From Polyangiaceae bacterium (GTDB lineage: Bacteria; Myxococcota_A; Polyangia; Polyangiales; Polyangiaceae): 64,000 nt of DNA. How positions within the stretch are numbered: the first letter of the stretch is position 1; every line of letters starts with the position of its first letter. Position numbers and translations under genes: made by a program. The stretch covers positions 2,360,708-2,424,707 of the forward strand of contig JABTUA010000002.1 of assembly GCA_015075635.1 (NCBI GenBank), written 5' to 3'. Shown here in pieces: positions 9,225 to 17,535 of this stretch. The notes under the pieces are model-generated. The model was not told where the DNA came from, did no database searches, and was given only the letters and a program-made list of their open reading frames with translations.

Positions 9225-10247
9225 ATGGCAACCAAGATCGCGATCAACGGGTTCGGCCGCATCGGCCGCTGTGTTCTGCGGGCGCTCGTCGAGCAGAAGG
9301 TCGGCGACGTCGAAGTCGTCGCGATCAACGACCTGGTCGACACCAAGACCTTGGCTCACCTGCTGAAGTACGACTCGATCCACCGCACCTTCACCGCCGC
9401 CGCGGTCGGGCACAAGGACACCGGCATCTCGGTCGGGGGCAAGGACATCGCCGTCACCGCCATCAAGGACCCGAAGGAGCTGCCGTGGAAGAGCCACGGC
9501 GTCGACATCGTACTCGAGTGCACCGGTCTCTTCACCGACAAGGCGAAGGCCATGGGTCACATCGAGGCCGGCGCCAAGAAGGTGATGATCAGCGCGCCGG
9601 CCAAGAATCACGACCTGACCATCGTGATGGGCGTGAACCACGAGCAATACGACCCGGCGAAACACCAGGTCGTATCGAACGGCTCCTGCACCACCAACTG
9701 CCTGGCCCCAGTCGCCAAGGTGATGCTCGACAGCTTCGGCGTCGTGAACGCGTTCATGACGACGATTCACAGCTACACCAACGACCAGAACCTGCTCGAC
9801 CTCCCGCACCGGAAGGGTGACCTGCGCCGCGCTCGCGCGGCGGCCGTCAGCATGGTCCCCACCAGCACGGGCGCAGCCAAGGCCATCGCCGAGGTGATCC
9901 CGGCGCTCAAGGGCAAGTGCCACGGTACGGCGATTCGCGTGCCCACGCCGAACGTGTCCCTGGTCGATCTCACGGTCATCACCGAGAAGGCCGTCAGCGT
10001 CGAGGCCATCAACGGCGCGATGAAGACCGCCGCCGAGAACGGCCCGCTGAAGGGCATCCTCGAGTACGTGGAGTCGGAGCTGGTCTCCAGCGATTTCATC
10101 GGCAACCCGCACTCGAGCTCCTTCGACTCGACCCAGACGCTGACCATGGGCGAGAACTTCGCCAAGGTCTTCTCCTGGTACGACAACGAGTGGGGCTTCT
10201 CCTGCCGCATGATCGACCTGATGCGCCTGATGGCGAAGAAGGGCTGA
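9225..10247 (+). CDS. gap: Glyceraldehyde-3-phosphate dehydrogenase
   Basis: Type I phosphorylating GAPDH, 340 residues, which oxidises glyceraldehyde 3-phosphate to 1,3-bisphosphoglycerate with NAD in the cytoplasm. Visible are the Rossmann nucleotide loop INGFGRIGR (residues 7-15), the catalytic motif SNGSCTTNC with Cys155, the usual PTSTGAAKA segment and the C-terminal WYDNEWGFSCRM. Length is normal. The ATG at 9225 follows a GAGGAG ribosome site. It is the first gene of a four-gene operon; pgk starts 30 bases after its stop, so the two consecutive glycolytic steps are made together. Confidence 0.98.
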   Translation: MATKIAINGFGRIGRCVLRALVEQKVGDVEVVAINDLVDTKTLAHLLKYDSIHRTFTAAAVGHKDTGISVGGKDIAVTAIKDPKELPWKSHGVDIVLECTGLFTDKAKAMGHIEAGAKKVMISAPAKNHDLTIVMGVNHEQYDPAKHQVVSNGSCTTNCLAPVAKVMLDSFGVVNAFMTTIHSYTNDQNLLDLPHRKGDLRRARAAAVSMVPTSTGAAKAIAEVIPALKGKCHGTAIRVPTPNVSLVDLTVITEKAVSVEAINGAMKTAAENGPLKGILEYVESELVSSDFIGNPHSSSFDSTQTLTMGENFAKVFSWYDNEWGFSCRMIDLMRLMAKKG

Positions 10248-10277
10248 GCTCTCGAGCTCGAACCGAGGAGAACCGCC

Positions 10278-11486
10278 ATGGGCATGCTGGACGGCATTCG
10301 CTGCATCGACGAGCTCGAGCTCGCCGGCCAGAAGGTCTTCATCCGCGTGGACTTCAACGTCCCGCTCGACAAGAAGTCCGGGAAGATCACCGACGACGAA
10401 CGCATCCGCGCCGCGCTGCCCAGCGTCAAGCACGCCATGGACGCCGGCGCGAAGGTGATCCTCGCCAGCCACCTCGGGCGGCCCAAGGGCAAGCCCACGC
10501 CGGAGTACGGCATGGAGCCGGTGGGCGCTCGCTTGGCGGAGCTCACCGGCTACGAGGTGTTCGTCCCCGACGACTGCGTCGGCGAGGCAGCCAAGAAGGT
10601 GGTGCAGGATCTCCGCGACGGTCAGCTCGTGCTGCTCGAGAACCTGCGCTTCCACGCCGAGGAAGAGAAGAACGACGAGGCCTTCGCCAAGGATCTGGCG
10701 ACGCTCTGCACCATGTACGTGAACGACGCCTTCGGCGCCGCGCACCGCGCGCACGCCTCGGTGGAGGCGCTGCCGCGCCTGATGCAGACCCGGGCCATGG
10801 GCTTCTTGATGAAGAACGAGGTCTCGAACTTGTCGAAGGTGCTCGAGGCGCCGGACAAACCGTTCGTGGCGGTGCTCGGCGGCGCCAAGGTCACCGACAA
10901 GATCGGCGTCATCGAGTCCTTGCTCGGCAAGTGCACGGCCATCTGCATCGGCGGCGCCATGGCCAACACGCTGCTCGCGGCCAAGGGCCACGACATGAAG
11001 GCGAGCCTGGTCGAGAAGGACTTCCTGGCCGCGGCGCGCACGCTGCTGGAGAAGGCCCGGGACAAAGGCATCGAAATCGTGCTGCCGAGCGACGTGGTGG
11101 TCGGCGCCGCCACGGACGCGAGCTCGGGAACGACGGTGGGCGTCGGCTCCGTGCCCGACGGCACGCTCGCCCTCGACATCGGCCCGGCCACGCTGGACGC
11201 CTTCAAGAAGCACGTGCTCGGCGCCAAGACCGTGTTCTGGAACGGGCCCATGGGGCTGTTCGAGAACCCGGCCTTCGCGGCCGGCACGAAGGGCATGGCT
11301 CGCGCGCTGGCGGAGGCGCCCGGCTTCACCGTGGTCGGCGGCGGCGACAGCGCCGCAGCCCTGCGCCAGGCCGGCGACGGGCTCGAGCAGAAGATCAGCT
11401 TCGTCTCCACCGGCGGCGGTGCCGCGCTCGAGCTGCTCGAGGGCCAGAAGCTACCGGGCGTCGAAGCGCTGCGCTCGAGGAGCTGA
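10278..11486 (+). CDS. pgk: Phosphoglycerate kinase
   Basis: Transfers the acyl phosphate of 1,3-bisphosphoglycerate to ADP. At 402 residues it is full length. The N-terminal substrate motif RVDFNVPLD is at residues 24-32, followed by SHLGRPKGK; the hinge and nucleotide domain include KVTDKIGVIESL, the FWNGPMG loop and the C-terminal GGGDSAAAL. The ATG at 10278 has an AGGAG ribosome site 7-8 bases upstream. It is the second gene of the glycolytic operon, and the start of tpiA lies only 13 bases after its stop. Confidence 0.98.
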   Translation: MGMLDGIRCIDELELAGQKVFIRVDFNVPLDKKSGKITDDERIRAALPSVKHAMDAGAKVILASHLGRPKGKPTPEYGMEPVGARLAELTGYEVFVPDDCVGEAAKKVVQDLRDGQLVLLENLRFHAEEEKNDEAFAKDLATLCTMYVNDAFGAAHRAHASVEALPRLMQTRAMGFLMKNEVSNLSKVLEAPDKPFVAVLGGAKVTDKIGVIESLLGKCTAICIGGAMANTLLAAKGHDMKASLVEKDFLAAARTLLEKARDKGIEIVLPSDVVVGAATDASSGTTVGVGSVPDGTLALDIGPATLDAFKKHVLGAKTVFWNGPMGLFENPAFAAGTKGMARALAEAPGFTVVGGGDSAAALRQAGDGLEQKISFVSTGGGAALELLEGQKLPGVEALRSRS

Positions 11487-11499
11487 CCCGAAGGCGAAA

Positions 11500-12261
11500 A
11501 TGAACCGCACACCGATCATCGCTGGCAACTGGAAGATGTACAAAGGCGGCAGCGCCGGGCCCGAGCTCGCGCGCGCCATCGTCACCGCGTGCGGCGATCT
11601 GGCCGGAGTCAGCTTGGTGCTCGCCCCGCCCTTCACCGTGCTGGCGGAGGTCGTGCGCGCCGTCTCGGGCAGCCGCGTGGAGGTCGCCGGGCAGAACCTG
11701 TACCCGAAGCCGGAGGGTGCCTTCACCGGCGAGGTGAGCGCACCGATGCTGCTCGATGCTGGCTGCAAGTGGGTCATCATCGGGCACAGCGAGCGCAGGC
11801 AGTTCTTCGGCGAGACGGACGAAGGCGTACGCGAGAAGACCGCCGCCGCCATGGCCGCTGGTCTTCGGCCCATCGTCTGCATCGGCGAGACGCTGGCGGA
11901 GCGTGACGCGGGCAAGACGCTGGACGTGGTCCACCGTCAGCTCGACGCTTTCTCGAGCGTGCTCGCCGAGCGGCCCGGATTCGGCACCATCGCCTACGAG
12001 CCGGTCTGGGCCATCGGGACCGGGAAGGTCGCCGGCCCGGAGCAAGCGCAGGAGGTGCACCACGCGCTGCGCCAGCGCCTGACCCAGAAGGACGCGACCC
12101 TCGGTCGCAGCACTCACATTCTGTACGGTGGGAGCGTGAAGCCCGACAATGCCTCGGGGCTGCTCTCCTGCCCGGACGTCGACGGCGCGCTCGTCGGCGG
12201 GGCCTCGCTCGATGCGGGCTCGTTCGCGAAAATCGTAGAGGCGTGCCCGTCGAGAGTCTGA
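11500..12261 (+). CDS. tpiA: Triosephosphate isomerase
   Basis: Interconverts dihydroxyacetone phosphate and glyceraldehyde 3-phosphate. The protein has 253 residues from the ATG at 11500, which begins MNRTPIIAGNWKMYK and includes the substrate-binding Lys; an earlier in-frame start inside pgk would add 27 residues foreign to the family. The electrophilic His is in GHSERR, the catalytic Glu in AYEPVWAIGTG, and the phosphate loop in YGGSVKPDNA. It is third in the operon, and secG follows after three bases, suggesting translational coupling. Confidence 0.97.
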   Translation: MNRTPIIAGNWKMYKGGSAGPELARAIVTACGDLAGVSLVLAPPFTVLAEVVRAVSGSRVEVAGQNLYPKPEGAFTGEVSAPMLLDAGCKWVIIGHSERRQFFGETDEGVREKTAAAMAAGLRPIVCIGETLAERDAGKTLDVVHRQLDAFSSVLAERPGFGTIAYEPVWAIGTGKVAGPEQAQEVHHALRQRLTQKDATLGRSTHILYGGSVKPDNASGLLSCPDVDGALVGGASLDAGSFAKIVEACPSRV

Positions 12262-12264
12262 GCC

Positions 12265-12600
12265 ATGGCCGAAATTCTGAAGACCCCAATCACCGTCGTG
12301 CACATCCTCGCGTGCATCTTCCTCATGATCGTCGTGCTCCTGCAGCCAGGAAAGAGCGGCGGCATGGGCGCCTTCACCGGCGCGGCGGCGCAGCAGGTGT
12401 TCGGTGGCCGCGGAGCCGGCAACATCCTGACGAAGATCAGCTGGGTCACCGCCAGCATCTTCTTCGTGACCAGCCTCACGCTGGCCTACCTCTCGACGTC
12501 GTCGGACGACTCGCTGGCGAAGCGCAGCGCGCCCCAAGAGAAGAAGGGCCCGCCGACCACCCAGGTGGAGACGCCCCCGGCGCCGGCGAGCTCGAAGTGA
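12265..12600 (+). CDS. secG: Preprotein translocase subunit SecG
   Basis: A 111-residue inner-membrane protein with two transmembrane segments (about residues 9-26 and 60-77) separated by the conserved LLQPGKSGGMGAFTG...FGGRGAGNILTK loop typical of SecG. It is part of the SecYEG channel for protein export. The C-terminal 35 residues are charged and Pro-rich. Its place straight after tpiA is a common arrangement in many bacterial groups and carries no special functional link that I know of. The ATG at 12265 is three bases after the tpiA stop. Confidence 0.95.
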   Translation: MAEILKTPITVVHILACIFLMIVVLLQPGKSGGMGAFTGAAAQQVFGGRGAGNILTKISWVTASIFFVTSLTLAYLSTSSDDSLAKRSAPQEKKGPPTTQVETPPAPASSK

Positions 12601-12622
12601 ACTAGACCCGACTCGAGCAGTC

Positions 12623-14074
12623 TTGGCACGATCAGATCGCCGATCGTCGTTTCGAGACGCCGCCGTCGTCGTCGCCGCCAAGGCCCTGGTCTCGTCGCTG
12701 GTCTTGGCCGGCGGCTTTCGCGCGCTCTCGGACGACGACTACGCGCGCGTCGTCATCGCACAACGCTTCGCGGAGAGCCCGAGCCTCGACCCCAGCGGCA
12801 CGAGCTGGCTCCCCTTCCCGTTCTGGCTGAACGGCAGCGCCATGCTGCTCCTCGGGCCGAGCGTCGAGACCGCGCAGGTGCTGGCCTTCGCGCTCGGTCT
12901 CGGGTCGGCGCTCGCGGTCTGGGTCGCGCTCCGCTGGCTCGGCGCCGGCCGCCCGGGCGCGCTGCTCGGCGCGCTCGTCGCCAGCGTGTTCCCGTACTCC
13001 GCCTGGTTGGGGGTGGCCGCCGTCCCGGAGCTGCCCAGCGCCGCGCTCTGCCTGCTCGGCATGGCGAGCCTCGCTCGGGGCGGCAGAGCGCGGCTGGCTG
13101 GTGCCGTCGCGCTCTCGGCGGCTTGCCTCTGTCGCTACGAGGCCTGGCCCGTCGCCGCAGTGTTCGCGCTCTTCTGCCTGCGCGACGCCTGGCGCGACCG
13201 GACCGCTGCCCGCCTCGGTCCGGCGCTCCTCGGGCTCGCGGGCCCGGTCGCCTGGCTCGTGAACGGCGCCTTCCGACATGGCAGCGCCCTGTTCTTCGTC
13301 AAGCGCGTGAGCGAGTACCGCCGCGCCGTCGGCGCCGGGAGCTCGGACGTTTGGCAAGCGCTCCTAGGGTTTCCGTCGATGCTGGCGCGCTGCGAGCCGG
13401 AGCTGTTCGCCTTCGCGCTCGTCGCAGTCGCGGCCGCGCTCGTGCTCGGCGTGCGCTCGGTGCTCGTGCGCCACGCGCGCGTGCTCCTCGCGCTCGCCGC
13501 GGTGCTCGCCTTTCTCGTGGTCGGAGATCTCCGCGACGGCGCGCCGACGCACCACGGCGAGCGTGCCCTGCTGGCGCTGTGGCTCGGCCTCGCGGCGCTC
13601 GGCGGTGACGCGCTCGCGGAGGCTTGGTGGCGCGCCCGGGGGCCCGCTCGGGCGGCGCTGGTCGCGCTGCCCGGGCTGATCACGGCGCCGATGGCCGGCG
13701 TCGTGCGGCCTTGGTACGGCCAGCGTGACGCCTTCATCGACCGCAGCGCGGAGCTCGCCATGGGACGGGTCGCCGCCCGAGCCGCGGCGCCCTCCGGGCG
13801 ACTGCTGATCGACAGCGAGGACTTCGGCTTCTACGCGGTGATGGCGGGCTTCGCCGCTCCGTCGCGCTCGGAGCCGGTGGACGACCGCGACCCACGCAAG
13901 CCCCGACTGGACATCTCTTCCAGCCCGGCAGCGCTCCGAGCCCGGCTCGAGGAGAGTCGAGCCGACTGGCTGGTGGTCGGAGCAGAGCGCCGAGCGCTGG
14001 CGGAGCGGCTCGGTGTTCTCGAGCGCGACGGGGGGCAGCTCCTGCTCGTGCGTCTGACCCGAACCGATCGCTGA
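12623..14074 (+). CDS. Polytopic membrane protein, glycosyltransferase-39-like
   Basis: A 483-residue protein with about ten hydrophobic segments. After the first membrane segment comes an acidic motif (LSDDDYARVVIAQRF) followed by LPFPFWLNG; an Asp-containing first periplasmic loop and this layout are typical of lipid-linked-sugar glycosyltransferases of the GT39/ArnT type. I infer that role from the topology; the acceptor and sugar are unknown. A soluble C-terminal part of about 100 residues follows. The only reasonable start is a TTG at 12623, which may be why it sits 22 bases after secG and could be the last gene of that transcript. Confidence 0.75.
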   Translation: MARSDRRSSFRDAAVVVAAKALVSSLVLAGGFRALSDDDYARVVIAQRFAESPSLDPSGTSWLPFPFWLNGSAMLLLGPSVETAQVLAFALGLGSALAVWVALRWLGAGRPGALLGALVASVFPYSAWLGVAAVPELPSAALCLLGMASLARGGRARLAGAVALSAACLCRYEAWPVAAVFALFCLRDAWRDRTAARLGPALLGLAGPVAWLVNGAFRHGSALFFVKRVSEYRRAVGAGSSDVWQALLGFPSMLARCEPELFAFALVAVAAALVLGVRSVLVRHARVLLALAAVLAFLVVGDLRDGAPTHHGERALLALWLGLAALGGDALAEAWWRARGPARAALVALPGLITAPMAGVVRPWYGQRDAFIDRSAELAMGRVAARAAAPSGRLLIDSEDFGFYAVMAGFAAPSRSEPVDDRDPRKPRLDISSSPAALRARLEESRADWLVVGAERRALAERLGVLERDGGQLLLVRLTRTDR

Positions 14075-14157
14075 TTCGGGTCTTGGCCGGCTCGAGCGCG
14101 CGTGCGCTCAGGAGTTCGGCTTGCAGGCCGGTCGCCGAGCACGGAAAATGGCAGGGC

Positions 14158-15054
14158 GTGACGCGCCCCCTCTGCTCCGCCTTTCGAGAAGCTGCCCCGG
14201 CCGGCACCGTGGCCGACTCGGCGGAGCTCGAGCTCACGCTGCGGGACGCGGCCGAACGCGGCGGGCGCGCGTGGCCCGGTGTGCGCGTCGACGAGCTGAC
14301 GTTCGCGCGCTTCCTGGGCGAGCGCGTTCCGGGCGACGTCGCTCCGTCGCTGGCGCTCGGGGAGCTCAGGATCGAAGAGCTCTACCTGTGCTGCGCTTGC
14401 CTCGCCGGCTCCAAGGCCGCGGTCGCAGAGCTGGACCGGCGCTTCATCTCCGACTCCGCCCGAGCGCTCGGCCGCTTCGGTCAGAGCCCAGAGTCCCGAG
14501 ACGAAGCCTTGCAGCTCGCCCGGGAGAAGCTCCTCTCCGGAACGCCGCCCAAGCTCGCGCAGTACTCCGGCAAAGGCGCGCTCGGAGGCTTCATCCGCGT
14601 GGTCGTGGTGCGCACGGCGCTGAACACGCAGCGCTCCGAGAAGCGCCACGTGCCGCGCGACGACGACCTCCTGGCGACACGCATCGCGGAAGACTCCGCG
14701 GATCCCGAGCTGCAAGTGATGAAGGCGCAGTACGCCGACACGCTGGCCCAAGCCGTCGCTGGCGCGTTTCGGCGGCTCACCAGCGAGCAGCGCAACCTGC
14801 TCAGGCTCTACGTGATCGACCAGCTCTCGCTGGCCGAGCTCGGCAAGCTCCACGCAGTGGATGCCTCGACCATCTCGCGGTGGCTGACCAAGGTCCGTAC
14901 GCGCCTGCTCGAGGAAGCCCAGTCCGAGCTGCTCGAGCGCCACGCGCTGCGTCCTTCCGAGTGCGCCAGCGTGATGCGCCTGGTGCGGAGCGATCTGCAC
15001 CTGAGCATCGCGCGCCTCCTGCAAACCGAGCCCGCCGGCACTGTCGAGGTATGA
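14158..15054 (+). CDS. Sigma-70 family RNA polymerase sigma factor
   Basis: About 298 residues from the GTG at 14158; an in-frame TTG at 14083 would add 25 poorly supported residues. A region-2-like helical part lies at about 75-150. The C-terminal half has a region-4-type helix-turn-helix (LTSEQRNLLRLYVIDQLS, then LAELGKLHAVDASTISRWL), so it should bind -35 elements. Family members in myxobacteria often lie next to a kinase or zinc-finger anti-sigma gene. Here the next gene starts three bases after the stop and encodes a zinc-finger/kinase protein, which is therefore the likely partner that controls this sigma factor. Confidence 0.82.
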   Translation: MTRPLCSAFREAAPAGTVADSAELELTLRDAAERGGRAWPGVRVDELTFARFLGERVPGDVAPSLALGELRIEELYLCCACLAGSKAAVAELDRRFISDSARALGRFGQSPESRDEALQLAREKLLSGTPPKLAQYSGKGALGGFIRVVVVRTALNTQRSEKRHVPRDDDLLATRIAEDSADPELQVMKAQYADTLAQAVAGAFRRLTSEQRNLLRLYVIDQLSLAELGKLHAVDASTISRWLTKVRTRLLEEAQSELLERHALRPSECASVMRLVRSDLHLSIARLLQTEPAGTVEV

Positions 15055-15057
15055 GCG

Positions 15058-17277
15058 ATGGCGCCAGAACCGGATGGGGCGTGTCTCGGCGAAGACGAGC
15101 TGTGCGCGCTCGCGGATGGCTCGGCGGCTCCGGAGGCCCGCGCGAGCGCGGATCGGCACCTGGACGGCTGTGAAGACTGCCGGCGGGTGCTGGCGGCGCT
15201 GGCCCACGAGGAGGAGAACCCCCGCGACGACGAGACGCCGACGGTCCCCGCGCAGCGCCTGGGCGTCACGCTGCCCGCGGATCTGGCGAGCAGATACGTG
15301 CCCTTGCGCGAGATGGGGGACAGCTCGCTCTACGCCGCCTACGTGGCTCGCGACCGCGCCCACGACGAGCTGGTCGGGCTGAAGTGGATCCGAGGAGACT
15401 GGGCCACGCAGCCGGGCGTGGGGCAACGCCTCCGGGCGGCGCTCACCCGGGCCCGCGCCATCGAGAGCCCCAACGTCGTCCGCCCGCGGGAGTGCCACGA
15501 AGAGGACGGCACGCTGCTCTGGGTGGAGGACCTGGTGGCGAGCGACGATCTGGCAGCGCTCTTGAGAGCCCGCGGCATCGGTCCAGAGCTGGCGCAGGAC
15601 GTGGTGACTCAGCTGCTCGGCGCGCTCGCTGCCGCGCACCGCGCCGGCGCGCCGCACGGGCATCTGCGCACCGAGAACGTGCTGGTCGATCTCGCCGGAC
15701 ACGTCCACGTCGCCGACTTCGGTCTGGCGAACGCGCTCCAGGGTCGGGCGCTCACCGACGCGGAGCTCGTCCTCGACGACACGCAGACCGCGGCCCGGCT
15801 CGGTCTCACGTTGCTCGAGCGCTGCGGCGGCGGCGCCCCGGCCGTGATCGCGATCTTGGAGAGCGCTCTCGAGCGCCCCGACGGCTTCCCCTCGGCGGTG
15901 GCGCTGGCCGACGCTGTCGAGCGTGCCGCGCTCGAGCACCGCGCCCTGCGCGACCAGCGCAGCGTCGGCAGGGATCGCGAGTGGATCCCGACGACCGGCG
16001 CGATCATCGCGGGCAAGTACCAGGTGGAAGGCCTGCTCGGGCGCGGGGGCATGGCCGCCGTGATGACCGCGACCGAGCAGGGCACCGGCCGGCGTGTCGC
16101 GATCAAGCTGATGCCCCCACGCGCGACCAAGAGCCGCGCCGCGGTTGAGCGATTCCTACGCGAGGGCCGGGCGGCGTCCGCGGTCGCGAGCGAGCACGTC
16201 GTGCGCGTGCTCGAGGTCGGGCAGAGCGACGAGGGCGTGCCGTTCATCGTGATGGAGCAGCTCGAGGGTGTGACCCTGGGACGCCTGCTCAAGAAGCGAG
16301 GCGCGCTGCCGGTGGCAGAGGCGCTGCACTACGTGCTTCAAGCGTGCGTGGCGGTGGCCGAGTGCCACGCCATGGGCATCGTGCACCGGGATCTCAAGCC
16401 GGAGAACCTGATGGTGCTGGGCGAGCCCGGGACCTCCGGCCTGATCAAGGTGCTCGACTTCGGGGTCTCCAAGTCCGACTGGCTCGAGCAGGCCGCTCGG
16501 CTCCGACTCACCGGAACCGCCGACGTGCTGGGCACGCCCACGCACATGTCGCCCGAGCAGGTGCGAAGCTCCAAGAGCGTCGATGCCCGCACGGACATCT
16601 GGGCGCTGGGCGTGATCCTGTACGAGGCCCTGACCGGCGTGCCGCCGTTCCTCGCCGAGAATCTGCCGGCCTTGTGCGCTGCCATCGTCAGCGACGAGCC
16701 GCGCCCGCCGCGGGAGCTCAGACCGGAGCTGCCCGCGGCGCTCGAGGCCATCATCCTGCGCTGCCTGGAGAAGCACGCGGACGCGCGGCCCTTCAGCGTG
16801 CGCTCGTTGGCGGAGCTCCTGGCGCCTTTCGCCGCGGACGCCGGCGGCGTCGCCGTCGACAAGATCCGCGGCGTCGCCGAGGCCAGCGTCCCGCGCATCT
16901 CGGCGCCGCCGCCCCCGCCCCGCCTGACGCCCATTCCGCCGGCGCCGATCCGGGTCAGCACGGGGCCGAGCCCGGACGTGACCGACACGGCGTCCTTCCG
17001 CCGTCAGGTCTCGACGCGACGCCGAGCCATCGGGGCCGCCGCCGCCTTGCTGGTCTCGGTCGGCGTGGCCGCCGCGTTCCTGGTGACCTCGCTGGACGAC
17101 GCGGTCGAGGCCAGCCCCTCGGCGGCGCCCGCCACAGCCCCCACGCGACAAAGCCTCGAATCCGAGGCGCTGGACGATCGCCGCCCGCAGGTCCTGCCCG
17201 CTGCCAGCGCCGACGCCGGACCGCCACCCCGACGCCGAGGCCGGCCGGCGGGCAACCCGCTCGACACCAGGTTCTGA
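15058..17277 (+). CDS. Zinc-finger, pseudokinase and Ser/Thr kinase fusion membrane protein
   Basis: A 739-residue protein. Residues 1-50 contain a zinc-finger anti-sigma-like motif (DRHLDGCEDC, H-x3-C-x2-C). Residues about 80-300 are a kinase-like domain in which the catalytic HRD is replaced by HGHLRTEN, so it is probably inactive although DFG is kept. Residues about 320-610 are an intact Hanks-type kinase: glycine loop LGRGGMAAV, VAIKLM with the ATP Lys, HRDLKPEN, DFGVSK, and GTPTHMSPEQV in place of the usual APE segment. A Pro-rich linker leads to a single transmembrane segment near residue 660 and a short outer tail. The tight spacing with the upstream sigma factor gene suggests that it binds and phosphorylates or sequesters that sigma factor. 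Confidence 0.9.
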   Translation: MAPEPDGACLGEDELCALADGSAAPEARASADRHLDGCEDCRRVLAALAHEEENPRDDETPTVPAQRLGVTLPADLASRYVPLREMGDSSLYAAYVARDRAHDELVGLKWIRGDWATQPGVGQRLRAALTRARAIESPNVVRPRECHEEDGTLLWVEDLVASDDLAALLRARGIGPELAQDVVTQLLGALAAAHRAGAPHGHLRTENVLVDLAGHVHVADFGLANALQGRALTDAELVLDDTQTAARLGLTLLERCGGGAPAVIAILESALERPDGFPSAVALADAVERAALEHRALRDQRSVGRDREWIPTTGAIIAGKYQVEGLLGRGGMAAVMTATEQGTGRRVAIKLMPPRATKSRAAVERFLREGRAASAVASEHVVRVLEVGQSDEGVPFIVMEQLEGVTLGRLLKKRGALPVAEALHYVLQACVAVAECHAMGIVHRDLKPENLMVLGEPGTSGLIKVLDFGVSKSDWLEQAARLRLTGTADVLGTPTHMSPEQVRSSKSVDARTDIWALGVILYEALTGVPPFLAENLPALCAAIVSDEPRPPRELRPELPAALEAIILRCLEKHADARPFSVRSLAELLAPFAADAGGVAVDKIRGVAEASVPRISAPPPPPRLTPIPPAPIRVSTGPSPDVTDTASFRRQVSTRRRAIGAAAALLVSVGVAAAFLVTSLDDAVEASPSAAPATAPTRQSLESEALDDRRPQVLPAASADAGPPPRRRGRPAGNPLDTRF

Positions 17278-17289
17278 CCCGGGCTTCGC

Positions 17290-17530
17290 CCCGCAAGTGC
17301 TCCGCAAATTGCTGCTGCGCGCTGCTTTGCTCGGGGTTCCTGTCGAGACCCGATCAAGAAACGCCAGGCGACTACTCCCGCACGTCGGCGGGGGCGCGCC
17401 GGCCTCGCCGGAATTCTCGTGGGTCTTGGCCTCAGTGGCAGGCCGAGATCTGCTCGCGCGAAAGCGACGAAGGCCAAGCTTGGCATTTTGGCTGCAAGGC
17501 CGGTCGGGGCCGGTGTCTTGGGGGTGGGCC
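17290..17530. repeat. Dispersed intergenic repeat, copy 1
   Basis: The gap before the serine protease gene matches the gap at 21670-21920 over its length. Shared blocks include CCCGATCA.GAA, ATTCTCGTGGG, TCAGTGGCAGG and GATCTGCTC, and near the end GGTGTCT. Copy 1 ends just before the ATG of the downstream gene. Copies 1 and 2 are roughly 60-70 percent alike by eye. No open frame in it looks coding. Confidence 0.6.
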
Positions 17531-17535
17531 CAGCC

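Noticed and set aside
8892..11213. 773-codon open frame antisense to gap and pgk
   Set aside because: It covers two certain glycolytic genes and its product has no domain-like features.
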